This document shows positions 8,852-18,009 of a stretch of DNA of 64,000 bases, piece by piece; the stretch's first letter is position 1; every line of letters starts with the position of its first letter. Position numbers and translations under genes: made by a program. The DNA is from Arthrobacter gallicola. Its GTDB lineage: Bacteria > Actinomycetota > Actinomycetes > Actinomycetales > Micrococcaceae. The notes beneath the pieces were generated by a model. It was not told where the DNA came from and searched no databases. It was given only the letters and a program-made list of their open reading frames with translations. The DNA is taken from contig NZ_JACSQD010000001.1 of NCBI RefSeq assembly GCF_014836775.1, positions 414,175 through 478,174 of the forward strand. Reading direction: 5' to 3'.

Positions 8852-9834
8852 GACTTTCTCCTTGAGGCACGTGGCCGCTGGGAATCCCCGGTGGCGATCC
8901 GCTTGGAAATAAGGAAGTTGACCATGCCCACCAGCACAATGATCAGGAACAGCAGCCAGGCCACGGCTGAGGCCTTGCCAAAGTTCTGTCTCTGGAAGCC
9001 CATATCCCACAGGAACAGCACTGTCGTTTGGAACTGCCCTTGGATTCCGCCGGCATTGACCGGGTCGAACAGCTTGGGCTCAGCAAAGATCTGCAGGCCG
9101 CCGATGGTGGCAGTGATGATCACGAAGATCATGGTGGGGCGGATACTCGGCAGCGTGATGCTGAAGAACCGCCGGAAGGCGCCGGCACCGTCAATCGCTG
9201 CCGATTCGTACAGATCGCGGGGGACGGCCTGCATGGCGGCCAGCAGGATCAGTGCGTTGTAGCCGGTCCACCGCCAGTTGACCATGGTGGCAATCGCTAT
9301 GTGACTGGGCAACGTGCCGTTCTGCCACATGATTGGATCGACGCCGAAGTTGCCCAGCAGATTGTTAAGCAGGCCGTTCTCCTCGGAAAACATCTTGGAG
9401 AAGATCAGCGCCACCGCCACGGGCGTTACAACGTAGGGCAGCAGCACCGACATACGCCAGAACGTCTTGGCCCGCAGATGCTGGTCCAGGATGGCCGCCA
9501 GGAACACCGCAACTACCAGCTGGGGAACCGCGGAGAGCAGGAAAATCGAAAAAGTGTTGAAGAGCGAGCCCCAGAATCGGGTGTCGCCCAGCACGCTGGC
9601 GAAATTCTGCAGTCCGACAAAGTCACCCTGTCCCTTGAGCAGGTGCCATTCGTGCAGGGATACCCAGAAGGTATATACCAGGGGGAACAGGCCGGTAATG
9701 CCAAAGAGAATAAAGAACGGTGAAATGTAGAGGTAAGGGGACGCCTTCATATCCCATTTGGAAAGGCGTTGGCGGAACGTTTTCCGCGGCTTAACCGGTT
9801 TCTTCTGTACAGGCCGGTTCAGTGTGGCGGTCAT
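8848..9834 (-). CDS. Sugar ABC transporter permease, MalF/CebF type
   Basis: A 328-residue CUT1 permease with a Lys/Arg-rich cytosolic N-terminus, the first transmembrane helix at about residue 35 (YLYISPFFILFGITGLFPLV) and five more. The EAA loop reads DLYESAAIDGAGAFRRFFSITLP. It lies between the substrate-binding protein gene and the MalG-type gene and overlaps the latter by four bases. It forms a heterodimeric channel with the next gene product. Confidence 0.93.
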   Translation of the reverse strand: MTATLNRPVQKKPVKPRKTFRQRLSKWDMKASPYLYISPFFILFGITGLFPLVYTFWVSLHEWHLLKGQGDFVGLQNFASVLGDTRFWGSLFNTFSIFLLSAVPQLVVAVFLAAILDQHLRAKTFWRMSVLLPYVVTPVAVALIFSKMFSEENGLLNNLLGNFGVDPIMWQNGTLPSHIAIATMVNWRWTGYNALILLAAMQAVPRDLYESAAIDGAGAFRRFFSITLPSIRPTMIFVIITATIGGLQIFAEPKLFDPVNAGGIQGQFQTTVLFLWDMGFQRQNFGKASAVAWLLFLIIVLVGMVNFLISKRIATGDSQRPRASRRKS

Positions 9835-9891
9835 GGCAGACTCCCGTGCTCCGGGCGGGGCCCCCAGAAGGAGGCCCCGCGTGCGGTGCTG

Positions 9892-11214
9892 CTAGTTGTT
9901 GATGACCAGGTCGTTGAGGAGCTGCAGTGCCTTCTCCCATGCCTGGTCCGCGTTCGCGGTACCTGTCTCCATGTCATCGATGGCCGGGCCAAAGACCTTT
10001 TCCTGGATGACTGAGTCGTCCGGCCCCTTGAACTGGGCCTCTACGCCTTCGGCGCGCGAGGCCAGGATGGCTCCGGTGGGGGCGTCGTTGAACCACTCAT
10101 TCGGAGTTGCATCAGAAGCAAGCTGTTCCTGCGCCTCAAGGGTGCTGGGGAAGTTGCCCGCTGCTGCGGACTGCTTGATCTGCTGCTGGGGGTCCGTCAG
10201 CCAGGCGGCGAGCTTGGCAGCTTCCTCCTTGTGCTCCGAGGTTTCCGGCACCGAGAGGAAAGCACCGCCCCAGTTTGACGCACCGCCGGGGAACACATCT
10301 GCAAAGTCCCAACCGCTGTCAGTGGAGCCGCCTGCGGTTTCAATGCCGCCCTGGATATTTCCGAGCATCCAGCCGGGGCAGACCATGGTGGCGAAAGTGC
10401 CGTCGAGGAAGGACTGTCCGTTGTTCCACTTCCACTCTTCCTGGTTCGCAGACAGGCCGTCATCAATCGAGCCGGAAAGCATCTTGAAGTTGGCGATCAT
10501 CGCATCATTGCCTTCGATGTTCAGCTCACCGTCCTTCGTGTAGTAGCCCTCCTCCATCTGATTCACCATGGAGTTCCACACGAAGCCGGCCTGGTCGAAC
10601 CAGGCTTTCCCGCTTGCGTCCTTGTACTGGTTACCGACCTCGAAGTACTTCTCCCACGTGGCGTCTGCTCCGCCCAGGAGTTCGGCGACGGCGTCCCGGT
10701 CACTCGGCAGCCCCGCGGCTTCGAACAGGTCACCGTTGTAGCAGATACCCTGCGGTCCAATGTCGGTGCCGTAGCCGATGACGCGGCCATCAGGATCGGT
10801 GCCCTGCTTGTACTTCCAGTCGACCCAGTTGTCCTTGATCTCCTCTGCGCCATATTCATTCAGGTCCACGAACTTGTCCGAAACCTCCATGATGGCGCCG
10901 AGCCAGCCCTCTTCGATGGCCACCACGTCGCTGACTCCTGAACCCGCGGCGAGCTTCGTGAAGAGGTCGGTCCGGGCGTTGCCGCCGGTGTCGATGTTGT
11001 TGGCCTTGATGGTGATGCCCGGGTTGGCGTCTTCGTATTCCCCATAGAGATCTTCGTACCCGAAGGTGCCGAACGTGGTGACAGAGAGTTCAATCGGATT
11101 CTCCGCCGAAGCGGGTTCGTCACTGCTGCTGCCACCGCCGCCGCAGCCGGTGGCGAGCATGGCCACTACGGCGGCCCCTGCCACCGCAGCAGCTGGATAT
11201 CGGAAGTTTTTCAC
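9892..11214 (-). CDS. Sugar ABC transporter substrate-binding lipoprotein (CebE-like)
   Basis: The 440-residue protein is an extracytoplasmic solute-binding protein of the carbohydrate type. It begins with a signal peptide and lipobox (AMLATGC, cysteine near residue 23) followed by a Gly/Ser linker, so it should be lipid-anchored outside the membrane. The GTG at 11214 is chosen because AAAGGAG precedes it by five bases and it gives a compact signal peptide; a GTG two codons earlier is possible. It is the first gene of the operon, directly behind the promoter with paired LacI-type operators. The ligand is inferred from the GH1 enzyme to be a beta-glucoside or cello-oligosaccharide. Confidence 0.92.
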   Translation of the reverse strand: MKNFRYPAAAVAGAAVVAMLATGCGGGGSSSDEPASAENPIELSVTTFGTFGYEDLYGEYEDANPGITIKANNIDTGGNARTDLFTKLAAGSGVSDVVAIEEGWLGAIMEVSDKFVDLNEYGAEEIKDNWVDWKYKQGTDPDGRVIGYGTDIGPQGICYNGDLFEAAGLPSDRDAVAELLGGADATWEKYFEVGNQYKDASGKAWFDQAGFVWNSMVNQMEEGYYTKDGELNIEGNDAMIANFKMLSGSIDDGLSANQEEWKWNNGQSFLDGTFATMVCPGWMLGNIQGGIETAGGSTDSGWDFADVFPGGASNWGGAFLSVPETSEHKEEAAKLAAWLTDPQQQIKQSAAAGNFPSTLEAQEQLASDATPNEWFNDAPTGAILASRAEGVEAQFKGPDDSVIQEKVFGPAIDDMETGTANADQAWEKALQLLNDLVINN

Positions 11215-11356
11215 GGTCACTCCTTTGTGTGTGGGTCTTGTCGATGCGATATCCCGAAGGTGGACCCTGCCGTGTTGCTTCCTGGCCGATCCGCAGCGCG
11301 GGACTGATGGTGTAAATAACAAGGGAGCCAGGTCCGGCTATGAAGTGAGCCGAACG

Positions 11357-11370
11357 AGAGAGCGCTCTCT
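11357..11370. promoter_or_regulatory. LacI-type operator O1
   Basis: AGAGAGCGCTCTCT is a perfect 14-bp palindrome located just downstream of the predicted transcription start of the sugar operon. An identical copy lies 54 bp away centre to centre. It has the central CG dyad of LacI-family operators. Confidence 0.85.
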
Positions 11371-11382
11371 GACGTTGCTGAG

Positions 11383-11411
11383 AGCCTAGATGTGACGGGC
11401 TTCACTGTCAA
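11383..11411 (-). promoter_or_regulatory. Promoter of the sugar uptake operon
   Basis: On the minus strand TTGACA (11411-11406) and TAGGCT (11388-11383) are 17 bases apart, a near-consensus promoter. The -35 box abuts operator O2 and the start site would lie just before O1, so repressor bound at either site should block it. The untranslated leader would be about 160 nt. Confidence 0.85.
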
Positions 11412-11424
11412 GAGAGCGCTCTCT
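11411..11424. promoter_or_regulatory. LacI-type operator O2
   Basis: The second exact copy of AGAGAGCGCTCTCT overlaps the first base of the -35 box of the sugar operon promoter. Spacing to O1 is close to five helical turns, so both operators lie on the same face of the DNA. Confidence 0.85.
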
Positions 11425-11459
11425 GAAGTTTTCCCGAACGTTATACAGCGGGGCGGAAA

Positions 11460-12620
11460 CTAGCGCGCGGTGGATACCGTGACCGTGAATTTGGGGTTCC
11501 GGGCGACCTGCCGGGTGGGCCCCACCAGCCGGTTCAGGGCAGCCTTGTAGGCGAGGTGGCTGTTCCAGACCGTCCACAGTTCGCCGCCGGACTGCAGGAC
11601 CCGGCCGGCGTCAGCAAAGAGCTTTAAAGCGATTCCGGCATGGACAGTGGCGCCGATATGGAATGGAGGATTCAGCACCACCAGTTCCTGGGAGGCATCG
11701 CTGAGCCAGCTCAGGGCATCAGCCCGGCGCACGACGGCGTTTCCGGCGACGCCGTTCGCTTCCAGTGTCAGGGCAGTGGAGGCAACGGCGGCCTCCGACT
11801 GGTCGGAGGCGAGGATGCGTGCCGCCGGCCGGGTCAGGGCGAGGTAGGCGGCGATGGCTCCGTTTCCGCAACCCAGGTCCACCGCCTGCGCAGCATCCCG
11901 GGCATGCGCCAGATGCGGGAGCAGGAAACGTGTGCCGGGATCGAGCGCCGCTCCACCGAAGGCCGCGGCGCGGGCGCGCAGCTGAAGCGGAGCCGGGAGT
12001 CCGACGTCGTAGGCTGCGGCCAGCGGAAAGCGCGGCGCCGGGTGATCCAGGGCCGGCAGGGGAGCCGATACGGTCAGGATCCGGGACTTCTGCCGGGCGA
12101 GGCCTGCACTAACGGAGCCGAAGTACCGGGCGAAGATGCCATTCATGGCGGTGGTCATGTGCTTGAGCCGCCCGCCGGCGTAAACCCTGACCGCCGGATC
12201 CGCGTCCCGTGCGATGAGGGAAGCAATCTCCTCCAGCGCATCCAGGGAGCGCGGCAGGCGCAGGAGCACAACCCGTGCACCTGCCACGAGGCTGCGGTCC
12301 AGCCCGTGGTGCGAGTAGGCACCCTCCAGCCCCAAGGCCCGGGCATTGGCGTCAAGGGCAAGTTCCCCGGAGAGCGGATCCTGCTGGACCCGCAGTCCGT
12401 GGAGGCCGTGCAGGGCCGCGGCCCCCAGAGTGAGGGCACCGTAGGCATCCCCGATTACACTGACCGTGCCGGATTCGGCAGACATCAGATCATCCGCAGC
12501 CGTATCCAGCAGGAGCCGGTCTGCGCTGTCGTAGGCCTGGAGATTCTCCGCCTCAACGTCGGGGGCACGGCCGAGTACGTCGAACGCGAAGGGTGCAGCG
12601 GATGTCACAGGTCGATCCAT
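11460..12620 (-). CDS. RsmC/RlmG-like rRNA guanine-N2 methyltransferase
   Basis: The 386-residue protein has the two-domain layout of RsmC/RlmG enzymes, which use S-adenosylmethionine to methylate guanine N2 in rRNA. The N-terminal domain is a degenerate methyltransferase fold. The C-terminal domain carries motif I (VDLGCGNGAIAAYLAL, about residue 243) and the NPPFHIG catalytic motif (about residue 320) typical of base-amino methylation. Its ATG lies inside the end of yigZ (16-base overlap), so the two are co-transcribed. Which rRNA base is the target cannot be told from sequence. Confidence 0.82.
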   Translation of the reverse strand: MDRPVTSAAPFAFDVLGRAPDVEAENLQAYDSADRLLLDTAADDLMSAESGTVSVIGDAYGALTLGAAALHGLHGLRVQQDPLSGELALDANARALGLEGAYSHHGLDRSLVAGARVVLLRLPRSLDALEEIASLIARDADPAVRVYAGGRLKHMTTAMNGIFARYFGSVSAGLARQKSRILTVSAPLPALDHPAPRFPLAAAYDVGLPAPLQLRARAAAFGGAALDPGTRFLLPHLAHARDAAQAVDLGCGNGAIAAYLALTRPAARILASDQSEAAVASTALTLEANGVAGNAVVRRADALSWLSDASQELVVLNPPFHIGATVHAGIALKLFADAGRVLQSGGELWTVWNSHLAYKAALNRLVGPTRQVARNPKFTVTVSTAR

Positions 12621-13279
12621 TCGGTAGCGAGGGGTTCGGCGGCGGACCCGCCGGCGGTGAGGGACGCCAGCCGGTCCAAAAAGGTATCGGCGCCGCCGGG
12701 AACATCCGGCAGGGCCACGGTGATGCTGGCTCCGTCCGGTTCATAGTCGGTGCCTCTGATGCTGAATCCGGCGCTGCGCAGCTCGTTCTCCAGCCGGCCG
12801 GCCCCGGCATGGCCGGTCTTGACCGCATAGAGCTGCATGCGCCTGCGCTGGAGCAGGGGAGCGGTGGAAAGCGCCTGCGACACAGACTCGGAGTACGCCC
12901 GCACCAAACCGCCGGCGCCCAGAAGAATCCCGCCGAAGTAGCGCACCGTGACGGCGGTGATGTCGCTCAGATCGGCGGCACCGTCAAAGGTCTCCCGTTT
13001 AGTCAGCGCTTCGAGCATGGGGATGCCCGCGGTTCCGGACGGCTCGCCGTCGTCGCTGGAGCGCTGAACGGCCCGGTCCGGCCCGAGGACAAAAGCGCTG
13101 CAGTGATGGCGGGCGTCGTGGAATTCCCGGCGCAGCTGCGCCACCAGTTCACGGGCCTGCTGCTCGGTCTCCGTCCGCCGCAGCACGGTGATGAAGCGTG
13201 AACGCTTGATTTCGAGTTCGCTGCGGTGGTCCCGGGCGATGGTTGTGTAGCGCCCCGCCGCCGCGTCGAAATCACTCAC
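12605..13279 (-). CDS. yigZ: YigZ/IMPACT family protein (UPF0029)
   Basis: The 224-residue product matches the YigZ/IMPACT family: an N-terminal domain with the motif IKRSRFI and the segment DDGEPSGTAGIPML followed by VVRYFGG-type sequence (TVRYFGGILLGAGGLVRAY), then a small C-terminal domain. The biochemical role in bacteria is not settled; the fold relates to RNA-binding domains and to the eukaryotic GCN2 regulator IMPACT. The GTG start has TAGACT six bases upstream, suggesting a leaderless mRNA. It is divergent from coaE with only 53 bases between them. Confidence 0.88.
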   Translation of the reverse strand: MSDFDAAAGRYTTIARDHRSELEIKRSRFITVLRRTETEQQARELVAQLRREFHDARHHCSAFVLGPDRAVQRSSDDGEPSGTAGIPMLEALTKRETFDGAADLSDITAVTVRYFGGILLGAGGLVRAYSESVSQALSTAPLLQRRRMQLYAVKTGHAGAGRLENELRSAGFSIRGTDYEPDGASITVALPDVPGGADTFLDRLASLTAGGSAAEPLATEWIDL

Positions 13280-13285
13280 GCTCCC

Positions 13286-13291
13286 AGTCTA
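13286..13291 (-). promoter_or_regulatory. -10 box of yigZ (leaderless type)
   Basis: TAGACT on the minus strand ends six bases before the GTG of yigZ. A start at the usual distance would fall on the start codon itself. Confidence 0.55.
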
Positions 13292-13319
13292 GTTGCCGTC
13301 CCGCTGACAGGCTTCCGGG

Positions 13320-13325
13320 TAGGGT
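13320..13325 (+). promoter_or_regulatory. -10 box of coaE (leaderless type)
   Basis: TAGGGT ends seven bases before the coaE ATG. The seven bases (GGGAGCC) could also act as a weak ribosome-binding site, so leaderless initiation is not certain here. Confidence 0.45.
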
Positions 13326-13332
13326 GGGAGCC

Positions 13333-13956
13333 ATGCTCAAGGTAGGACTGACCGGCGGGATCGCTGCCGGCAAATCCCTGGCCGCCCGGACCCTGGCGGA
13401 CTGCGGTGCCGTGCTTATCGACGCCGACGCGCTGGCCCGGGAGGTCGTTGCTCCCGGCACGGACGGCCTCGCCGCCGTCGTCGGCGCCTTCGGCTCCGAA
13501 ATACTCGCCGGCGACGGTTCCCTTGACCGGGCTGCGCTGGCGGCAATGGTCTTCGGTGACGATGAGCGGCGCGCCGTGCTCAACGGCATTGTTCATCCGC
13601 GGGTGCGCGCCCGCGCCGCGGAGCTGGCAGCCCGGGTTCCCCGGGACGGGATTCTGGTTCAGGACATCCCGCTGCTGGTCGAGACCGGACAGGCGGGCAG
13701 TTTTGACTTTGTCCTGGTGGTCGAAGCTCCGGAAGAGCTGCGGATGCAGCGCATGGTCCGGGACCGCGGCATGGATCCTGCCGATGCGCAGGCGAGGATC
13801 GCGGCGCAGGCGACTGCCGCACAGCGGGCCGCGGCAGCCGACGTCGTGCTCAATAACACCGGCACTCCTGATCAGCTGGTGTCCGCGGTCAAGGAGCTCT
13901 GGGAGAAGCGGCTTGTTCCCCTGAATAATCAGCGGCTGCGGGCTGACCGGGCGTAG
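13333..13956 (+). CDS. coaE: Dephospho-CoA kinase
   Basis: CoaE phosphorylates the 3'-hydroxyl of dephospho-CoA, the last step of coenzyme A synthesis. The 207-residue protein has the P-loop GGIAAGKS at residues 8-15, the DADALAREVV segment that binds dephospho-CoA, and VQDIPLLVE followed by an Arg-rich lid (MQRMVRDRGM). The ATG at 13333 puts the P-loop at its normal distance from the N-terminus; upstream starts in the same frame overlap yigZ. Linkage coaE-uvrB is common in actinobacteria. Confidence 0.95.
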   Translation: MLKVGLTGGIAAGKSLAARTLADCGAVLIDADALAREVVAPGTDGLAAVVGAFGSEILAGDGSLDRAALAAMVFGDDERRAVLNGIVHPRVRARAAELAARVPRDGILVQDIPLLVETGQAGSFDFVLVVEAPEELRMQRMVRDRGMDPADAQARIAAQATAAQRAAAADVVLNNTGTPDQLVSAVKELWEKRLVPLNNQRLRADRA

Positions 13957-14018
13957 CCGGAGGCAGTCCTGACGTTATGCCGTGAGCAATACGGACAAGA
14001 GCTGACCGTATCCCGGAG

Positions 14019-14024
14019 TAGCGT
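14019..14024 (+). promoter_or_regulatory. -10 box of uvrB (leaderless type)
   Basis: TAGCGT ends six bases before the uvrB ATG, with no ribosome-binding site between. I find no LexA-type palindrome beside it, unlike uvrA. Confidence 0.5.
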
Positions 14025-14030
14025 TAAACC

Positions 14031-16106
14031 ATGAGTCTTGCGCAGGACATCAATCGTGTTGTTGCCCCGTTCCGGGTAGTCAGTGACTACTCACCCGCCG
14101 GCGACCAGCCGACAGCGATCAAGGAACTTGCCGAACGCATCAACGCCGGTGAAAAGGACGTCGTCCTGATGGGCGCCACGGGCACCGGTAAGAGCGCCAC
14201 CGCAGCCTGGCTGGTGGAACAGGTGCAGCGGCCCACCCTGGTGATGGTCCAGAACAAAACCCTGGCAGCCCAGCTGGCCAACGAGTTTAGGGAACTGCTG
14301 CCGAACAACGCGGTGGAGTACTTCGTTTCCTACTACGACTACTACCAGCCCGAAGCGTACGTCCCGCAGACCGACACCTTCATTGAGAAGGACTCCTCCA
14401 TCAACGAGGAGGTGGAACGCCTGCGGCACTCGGCGACCAACGCCCTGCTGACCCGGCGCGACGTGATCGTGGTGGCGACCGTGTCCTGCATCTACGGTCT
14501 GGGCACGCCGGAAGAATACATCCGCGGCATGGTGACCCTGCGCCGCGGTATGGAAATGAACCGCGACGACCTGCTGCGCCGCTTCGTGTCCATGCAGTAT
14601 GTGCGCAATGACATGGACTTCCACCGCGGCACCTTCCGGGTCCGCGGCGACACCGTGGAAATCATCCCGATGTACGAGGAACAGGCCATCCGGATCGAGT
14701 TCTTCGGCGACGAGATCGAGAGCATCCAGACCCTGCATCCGCTCACCGGGGACCTGATCCGCGACGAAGAGGAAATGTACGTCTTCCCCGCCTCGCACTA
14801 CGTTGCCGGACCGGAACGGATGAACCGGGCAATCACCGGTATCGAGAACGAGCTGCGCGAACGCCTCGCCGAACTTGAAGGGCAGAACAAGCTCCTCGAA
14901 GCGCAGCGGCTGCGGATGCGCACCACCTATGACCTGGAAATGATGCAGCAGATGGGTTTCTGCAACGGCATCGAAAACTACTCGCGCTGGATCGACGGCC
15001 GCGGGCCGGGCACAGCACCGCACTGCCTGCTGGACTACTTCCCCGATGACTTCCTGCTGGTGGTGGACGAATCCCACGTGACGATTCCGCAGATCGGTGC
15101 CATGTACGAGGGGGACATGTCCCGCAAGCGGACCCTCGTAGAGCATGGCTTCCGGCTGCCCTCAGCCATGGACAACCGGCCGCTGAAGTGGGATGAATTC
15201 CTGGAACGCATCGGCCAGACCGTCTACATGTCCGCGACACCGGGCAAGTACGAGCTGGGCAAGTCCGACGGCGTGGTGGAGCAGATCATCCGTCCCACCG
15301 GCCTGGTGGACCCGGAAGTCGTGGTTAAGCCCAGCAAGGGCCAGATCGATGACCTGCTGGCCGAAATCCGGACGCGGACGGAGAAGGACGAACGCGTGCT
15401 GGTGACCACCCTGACTAAGCGGATGGCCGAGGACCTCACCGGGTATCTGCTCGAGAACGGGGTCAAGGTCGAATACCTGCACTCCGACGTCGACACCCTG
15501 CGCCGCGTGGAGCTGCTGCGCGAACTGCGGTTGGGCACCTTCGATGTCCTGGTGGGCATCAACCTGCTCCGTGAGGGCCTGGACCTTCCGGAAGTCTCCC
15601 TGGTGTCCATCCTGGACGCAGACAAGGAAGGGTTCCTGCGCAGTTCAACCTCCCTGATTCAGACCATCGGCCGTGCGGCGCGTAACGTCTCCGGCCAGGT
15701 GCACATGTATGCCGACCGGATCACCGATTCCATGGCGCATGCCATTGATGAAACGAACCGACGCCGGGCCATTCAGGTTGCCTACAACAAGGAGCGCGGT
15801 GTGGACCCGCAGCCCCTGCGGAAGCGGATCGCGGACATCACCGATTCCCTGGCACGCGAGGACGCGGACACCAAGGCCCTGCTGGAAGAGGCAGCCCGGA
15901 CCAAGAAGAAGGGGAAGACCAAAGTCCGGAAGGACGGCCTGGCTGCGGCTCCCGCAGAGGACCTGACCGGTCTGATCGAGCAGTTGACGGAGCAGATGCA
16001 TGCCGCGGCCGCGGAGCTGCAGTTCGAACTTGCCGCACGGCTGCGCGACGAGGTGGGCGACCTCAAGAAGGAGCTCCGCCAGATGCAGAACGCCGGACAC
16101 GCCTGA
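14031..16106 (+). CDS. uvrB: Excinuclease ABC subunit B
   Basis: UvrB is the damage-verification helicase of nucleotide excision repair; it is loaded by UvrA and recruits UvrC. The 691-residue protein has the Walker A motif GATGTGKS at about residues 45-52, the beta-hairpin segment [12 protein letters not shown] that probes damaged DNA, helicase motifs including DESHVTIPQ and QTIGRAARN, and a C-terminal UVR coiled-coil (about residues 645-685) that binds UvrC. The length is typical. The ATG at 14031 is preceded by a TAnnnT box rather than a ribosome-binding site. Confidence 0.97.
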   Translation: MSLAQDINRVVAPFRVVSDYSPAGDQPTAIKELAERINAGEKDVVLMGATGTGKSATAAWLVEQVQRPTLVMVQNKTLAAQLANEFRELLPNNAVEYFVSYYDYYQPEAYVPQTDTFIEKDSSINEEVERLRHSATNALLTRRDVIVVATVSCIYGLGTPEEYIRGMVTLRRGMEMNRDDLLRRFVSMQYVRNDMDFHRGTFRVRGDTVEIIPMYEEQAIRIEFFGDEIESIQTLHPLTGDLIRDEEEMYVFPASHYVAGPERMNRAITGIENELRERLAELEGQNKLLEAQRLRMRTTYDLEMMQQMGFCNGIENYSRWIDGRGPGTAPHCLLDYFPDDFLLVVDESHVTIPQIGAMYEGDMSRKRTLVEHGFRLPSAMDNRPLKWDEFLERIGQTVYMSATPGKYELGKSDGVVEQIIRPTGLVDPEVVVKPSKGQIDDLLAEIRTRTEKDERVLVTTLTKRMAEDLTGYLLENGVKVEYLHSDVDTLRRVELLRELRLGTFDVLVGINLLREGLDLPEVSLVSILDADKEGFLRSSTSLIQTIGRAARNVSGQVHMYADRITDSMAHAIDETNRRRAIQVAYNKERGVDPQPLRKRIADITDSLAREDADTKALLEEAARTKKKGKTKVRKDGLAAAPAEDLTGLIEQLTEQMHAAAAELQFELAARLRDEVGDLKKELRQMQNAGHA

Positions 16107-16128
16107 GATAGACTGCTTGGCGGCGGTA

Positions 16129-16166
16129 GGGCAGCCCGGGACGCACCCGGAACTCCCTGCCTTTTT
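16129..16166 (+). terminator. Possible terminator between uvrB and the terC-like gene
   Basis: GGCAG pairs with CTGCC around an inner CCGGG/CCCGG hairpin, and five T residues follow (16162-16166), which is rare in this GC-rich sequence. It could end the uvrB transcript or act as an attenuator for the next gene. The stem has internal unpaired bases, so the call is moderate. Confidence 0.4.
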
Positions 16167-16188
16167 CCGTGTTCCGAAAGGTCTATAC

Positions 16189-17394
16189 ATGCCAGCTTTA
16201 CCTGTCGCCTTCGAGGTCGGCACGTTCATCATCCTGGGACTGGTCCTGCTTTTCGACCTGCTCCTGGTCGTCAAACGGCCCCACGAACCGTCCATGAAGG
16301 AAGCCGGCCTGTGGGTCGGTTTCTATGTTGGCCTGGCGCTTTTGTTTGCCGCCATGATGTTCGTCTTCACCGGACCGGAGTACGGCAGCCAGTTCGTTGC
16401 GGGCTGGGTCACCGAATACAGCCTGAGCATCGACAACCTGTTCGTGTTCATCATCATCATGGCCCGCTTCTCGGTACCGCGTAAGTACCAGCAGGAAGTG
16501 CTGATGTTCGGCATTATCATCGCCCTGATCCTGCGGGGAATCTTCATCCTCATCGGTGCCGCCGTGATCGAGAACTTCAGCTGGGTCTTCTTCATCTTCG
16601 GCGCCTTCCTGCTCTGGACCGCGTACAAGCAGGCCACTGACAACGGCGAGGATGAGGACGCCGGCAGTGACAACAAGCTCATCCGCCGGCTCACCGGCTT
16701 CCTGCCCATGACGGATAAATTTGATGCGGGCAGGATCCGCACGGTGGTCGACGGCAAAAAGGTCTTCACCCCGATGCTGGTTGTCTTCATCACCATCGGT
16801 GTCACCGATCTGATGTTCGCGGTCGACTCGATCCCGGCGATCTTTGGCCTGACCCAGAGCGCGTTCATCGTCTTCACCGCCAACATCTTCGCGCTGATGG
16901 GCCTGCGCCAGCTCTACTTCCTGCTGGGCGGACTGATGGACCGGCTGATCTACCTCAAGCACGGGCTGTCGATCATCCTGGCCTTCATCGGCGTCAAGCT
17001 CATTCTCCACGCGCTGCACGTTAATGAGCTGCCGTTCATCAACGGTGGCGAACCGGTTGCCTGGGCGCCGGAGATCCCGACCTTCGTCTCCCTGGCCGTC
17101 ATTCTAGGCACCATCGTTATTGCCACTGTGGCCAGCCTGCTCAGTCCCAAGGCGAAGGCCGTGCAGGCCGTTGCGTCCCTGGAGAACGCCCTGACCGTGT
17201 ACCGCGGCCTGGGAGAGGACGCCGCCTATGAAGAGCGTGTCCAGGCGTATGAAAACGTCTCGGCGACGTACCTTGCCGCGGAGAAGGCGTCCCAGAACCG
17301 CCCGGATGTCGAGCTGCCGGAAATTTCGGACGAGGCCCGGGCCCGGTTCCGTGCCTCCGACCCCCGGGTTCCGGGGAACTCCCCGGAGAACTAA
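16189..17394 (+). CDS. TerC-family integral membrane protein (metal-ion exporter-like)
   Basis: This 401-residue protein belongs to the TerC/Alx family, several members of which export manganese or help metallate exported proteins. It has about eight or nine transmembrane helices and the family's intramembrane acidic motifs: TEYSLSIDNLFVF near residue 80 and DLMFAVDSIPAIFG near residue 205. The C-terminal 70 residues are cytosolic and charged. The ATG at 16189 gives the standard N-terminus; upstream frames lie within uvrB. I see no clear manganese riboswitch in the short 82-base gap. A very strong hairpin follows the gene. Confidence 0.9.
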   Translation: MPALPVAFEVGTFIILGLVLLFDLLLVVKRPHEPSMKEAGLWVGFYVGLALLFAAMMFVFTGPEYGSQFVAGWVTEYSLSIDNLFVFIIIMARFSVPRKYQQEVLMFGIIIALILRGIFILIGAAVIENFSWVFFIFGAFLLWTAYKQATDNGEDEDAGSDNKLIRRLTGFLPMTDKFDAGRIRTVVDGKKVFTPMLVVFITIGVTDLMFAVDSIPAIFGLTQSAFIVFTANIFALMGLRQLYFLLGGLMDRLIYLKHGLSIILAFIGVKLILHALHVNELPFINGGEPVAWAPEIPTFVSLAVILGTIVIATVASLLSPKAKAVQAVASLENALTVYRGLGEDAAYEERVQAYENVSATYLAAEKASQNRPDVELPEISDEARARFRASDPRVPGNSPEN

Positions 17395-17403
17395 ACAAAG
17401 AAG

Positions 17404-17455
17404 CAACAACTGCGGCTGCCCGGCGTTCCAACACGCCGGGCAGCCGCAGTTGTTG
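17404..17455 (+). terminator. Terminator after the terC-like gene
   Basis: A perfect 23-bp stem (left arm begins CAACAACTGCGG, right arm ends CCGCAGTTGTTG) is closed by the loop TCCAAC. It starts nine bases after the stop codon and is the longest perfect stem seen in the window. Confidence 0.9.
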
Positions 17456-17597
17456 GTGGGGGAGGCAGAATCGGCCTTAACCGGAGACCCCGCCGTTCCC
17501 CGGTGCTAGCCTTCATCTACTACGACCATCCCTGATAGGGACACCCACGGCCCGCAGCGGCCATTTTGTTTCCTCTTGACGCTCCCGAGGAGCAGCA

Positions 17598-17975
17598 ATG
17601 AACTTCTTCGAAGTCTTATGGTCAATCATCGCGGTGTTCTTCCTCTTCGCCTACCTCATGCTGTTGTTCCAGATTTTCGCGGACATTTTCCGTGACGACA
17701 GCATGAATGGCTGGCTCAAGGCAGTCTGGATCTTCTTCCTGCTGTTTGTTCCCTATCTGACGGCCCTGGTCTACGTGATTGCCCGGGGACGCGGGATGGC
17801 CGCGCGGAATGCACGCCGCGCCCATGAGATGGAAGAGCACACGGCGGACTACATCCGGCGCACCGCAGGAAACCAGAGCGCCACCGAACAGATCAGCTCC
17901 GCTAAAACCATGCTGGACGAAGGACTGATCACCAACGACGAGTTTGGCCGGCTGAAGGCCAAGGCCCTCGCCTGA
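17598..17975 (+). CDS. Small membrane protein with PLDc_N-like and SHOCT domains
   Basis: The 125-residue protein starts with two hydrophobic segments (about residues 7-28 and 38-62) resembling the PLDc_N domain. After a charged linker it ends with a SHOCT-like motif (SSAKTMLDEGLITNDEFGRLKAKALA, residues 100-125, interrupted here only by its own length). Such proteins are common in actinobacteria, and the SHOCT motif is thought to mediate oligomerisation or protein contacts; no function is established. GGAG sits seven bases before the ATG. It stands alone, convergent with the next gene. Confidence 0.82.
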   Translation: MNFFEVLWSIIAVFFLFAYLMLLFQIFADIFRDDSMNGWLKAVWIFFLLFVPYLTALVYVIARGRGMAARNARRAHEMEEHTADYIRRTAGNQSATEQISSAKTMLDEGLITNDEFGRLKAKALA

Positions 17976-18009
17976 CCTGCGCAGACCGGGACGGAGCACC
18001 GTTCCCCGG

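Noticed and set aside
13957..14030. SOS box upstream of uvrB
   Set aside because: No GAAC-N4-GTTC-like palindrome is present in the 74 bases before the start codon.
16107..16188. Manganese (yybP-ykoY) riboswitch before the terC-like gene
   Set aside because: The gap is only 82 bases and is explained by a terminator-like hairpin; I could not find the conserved riboswitch loops.
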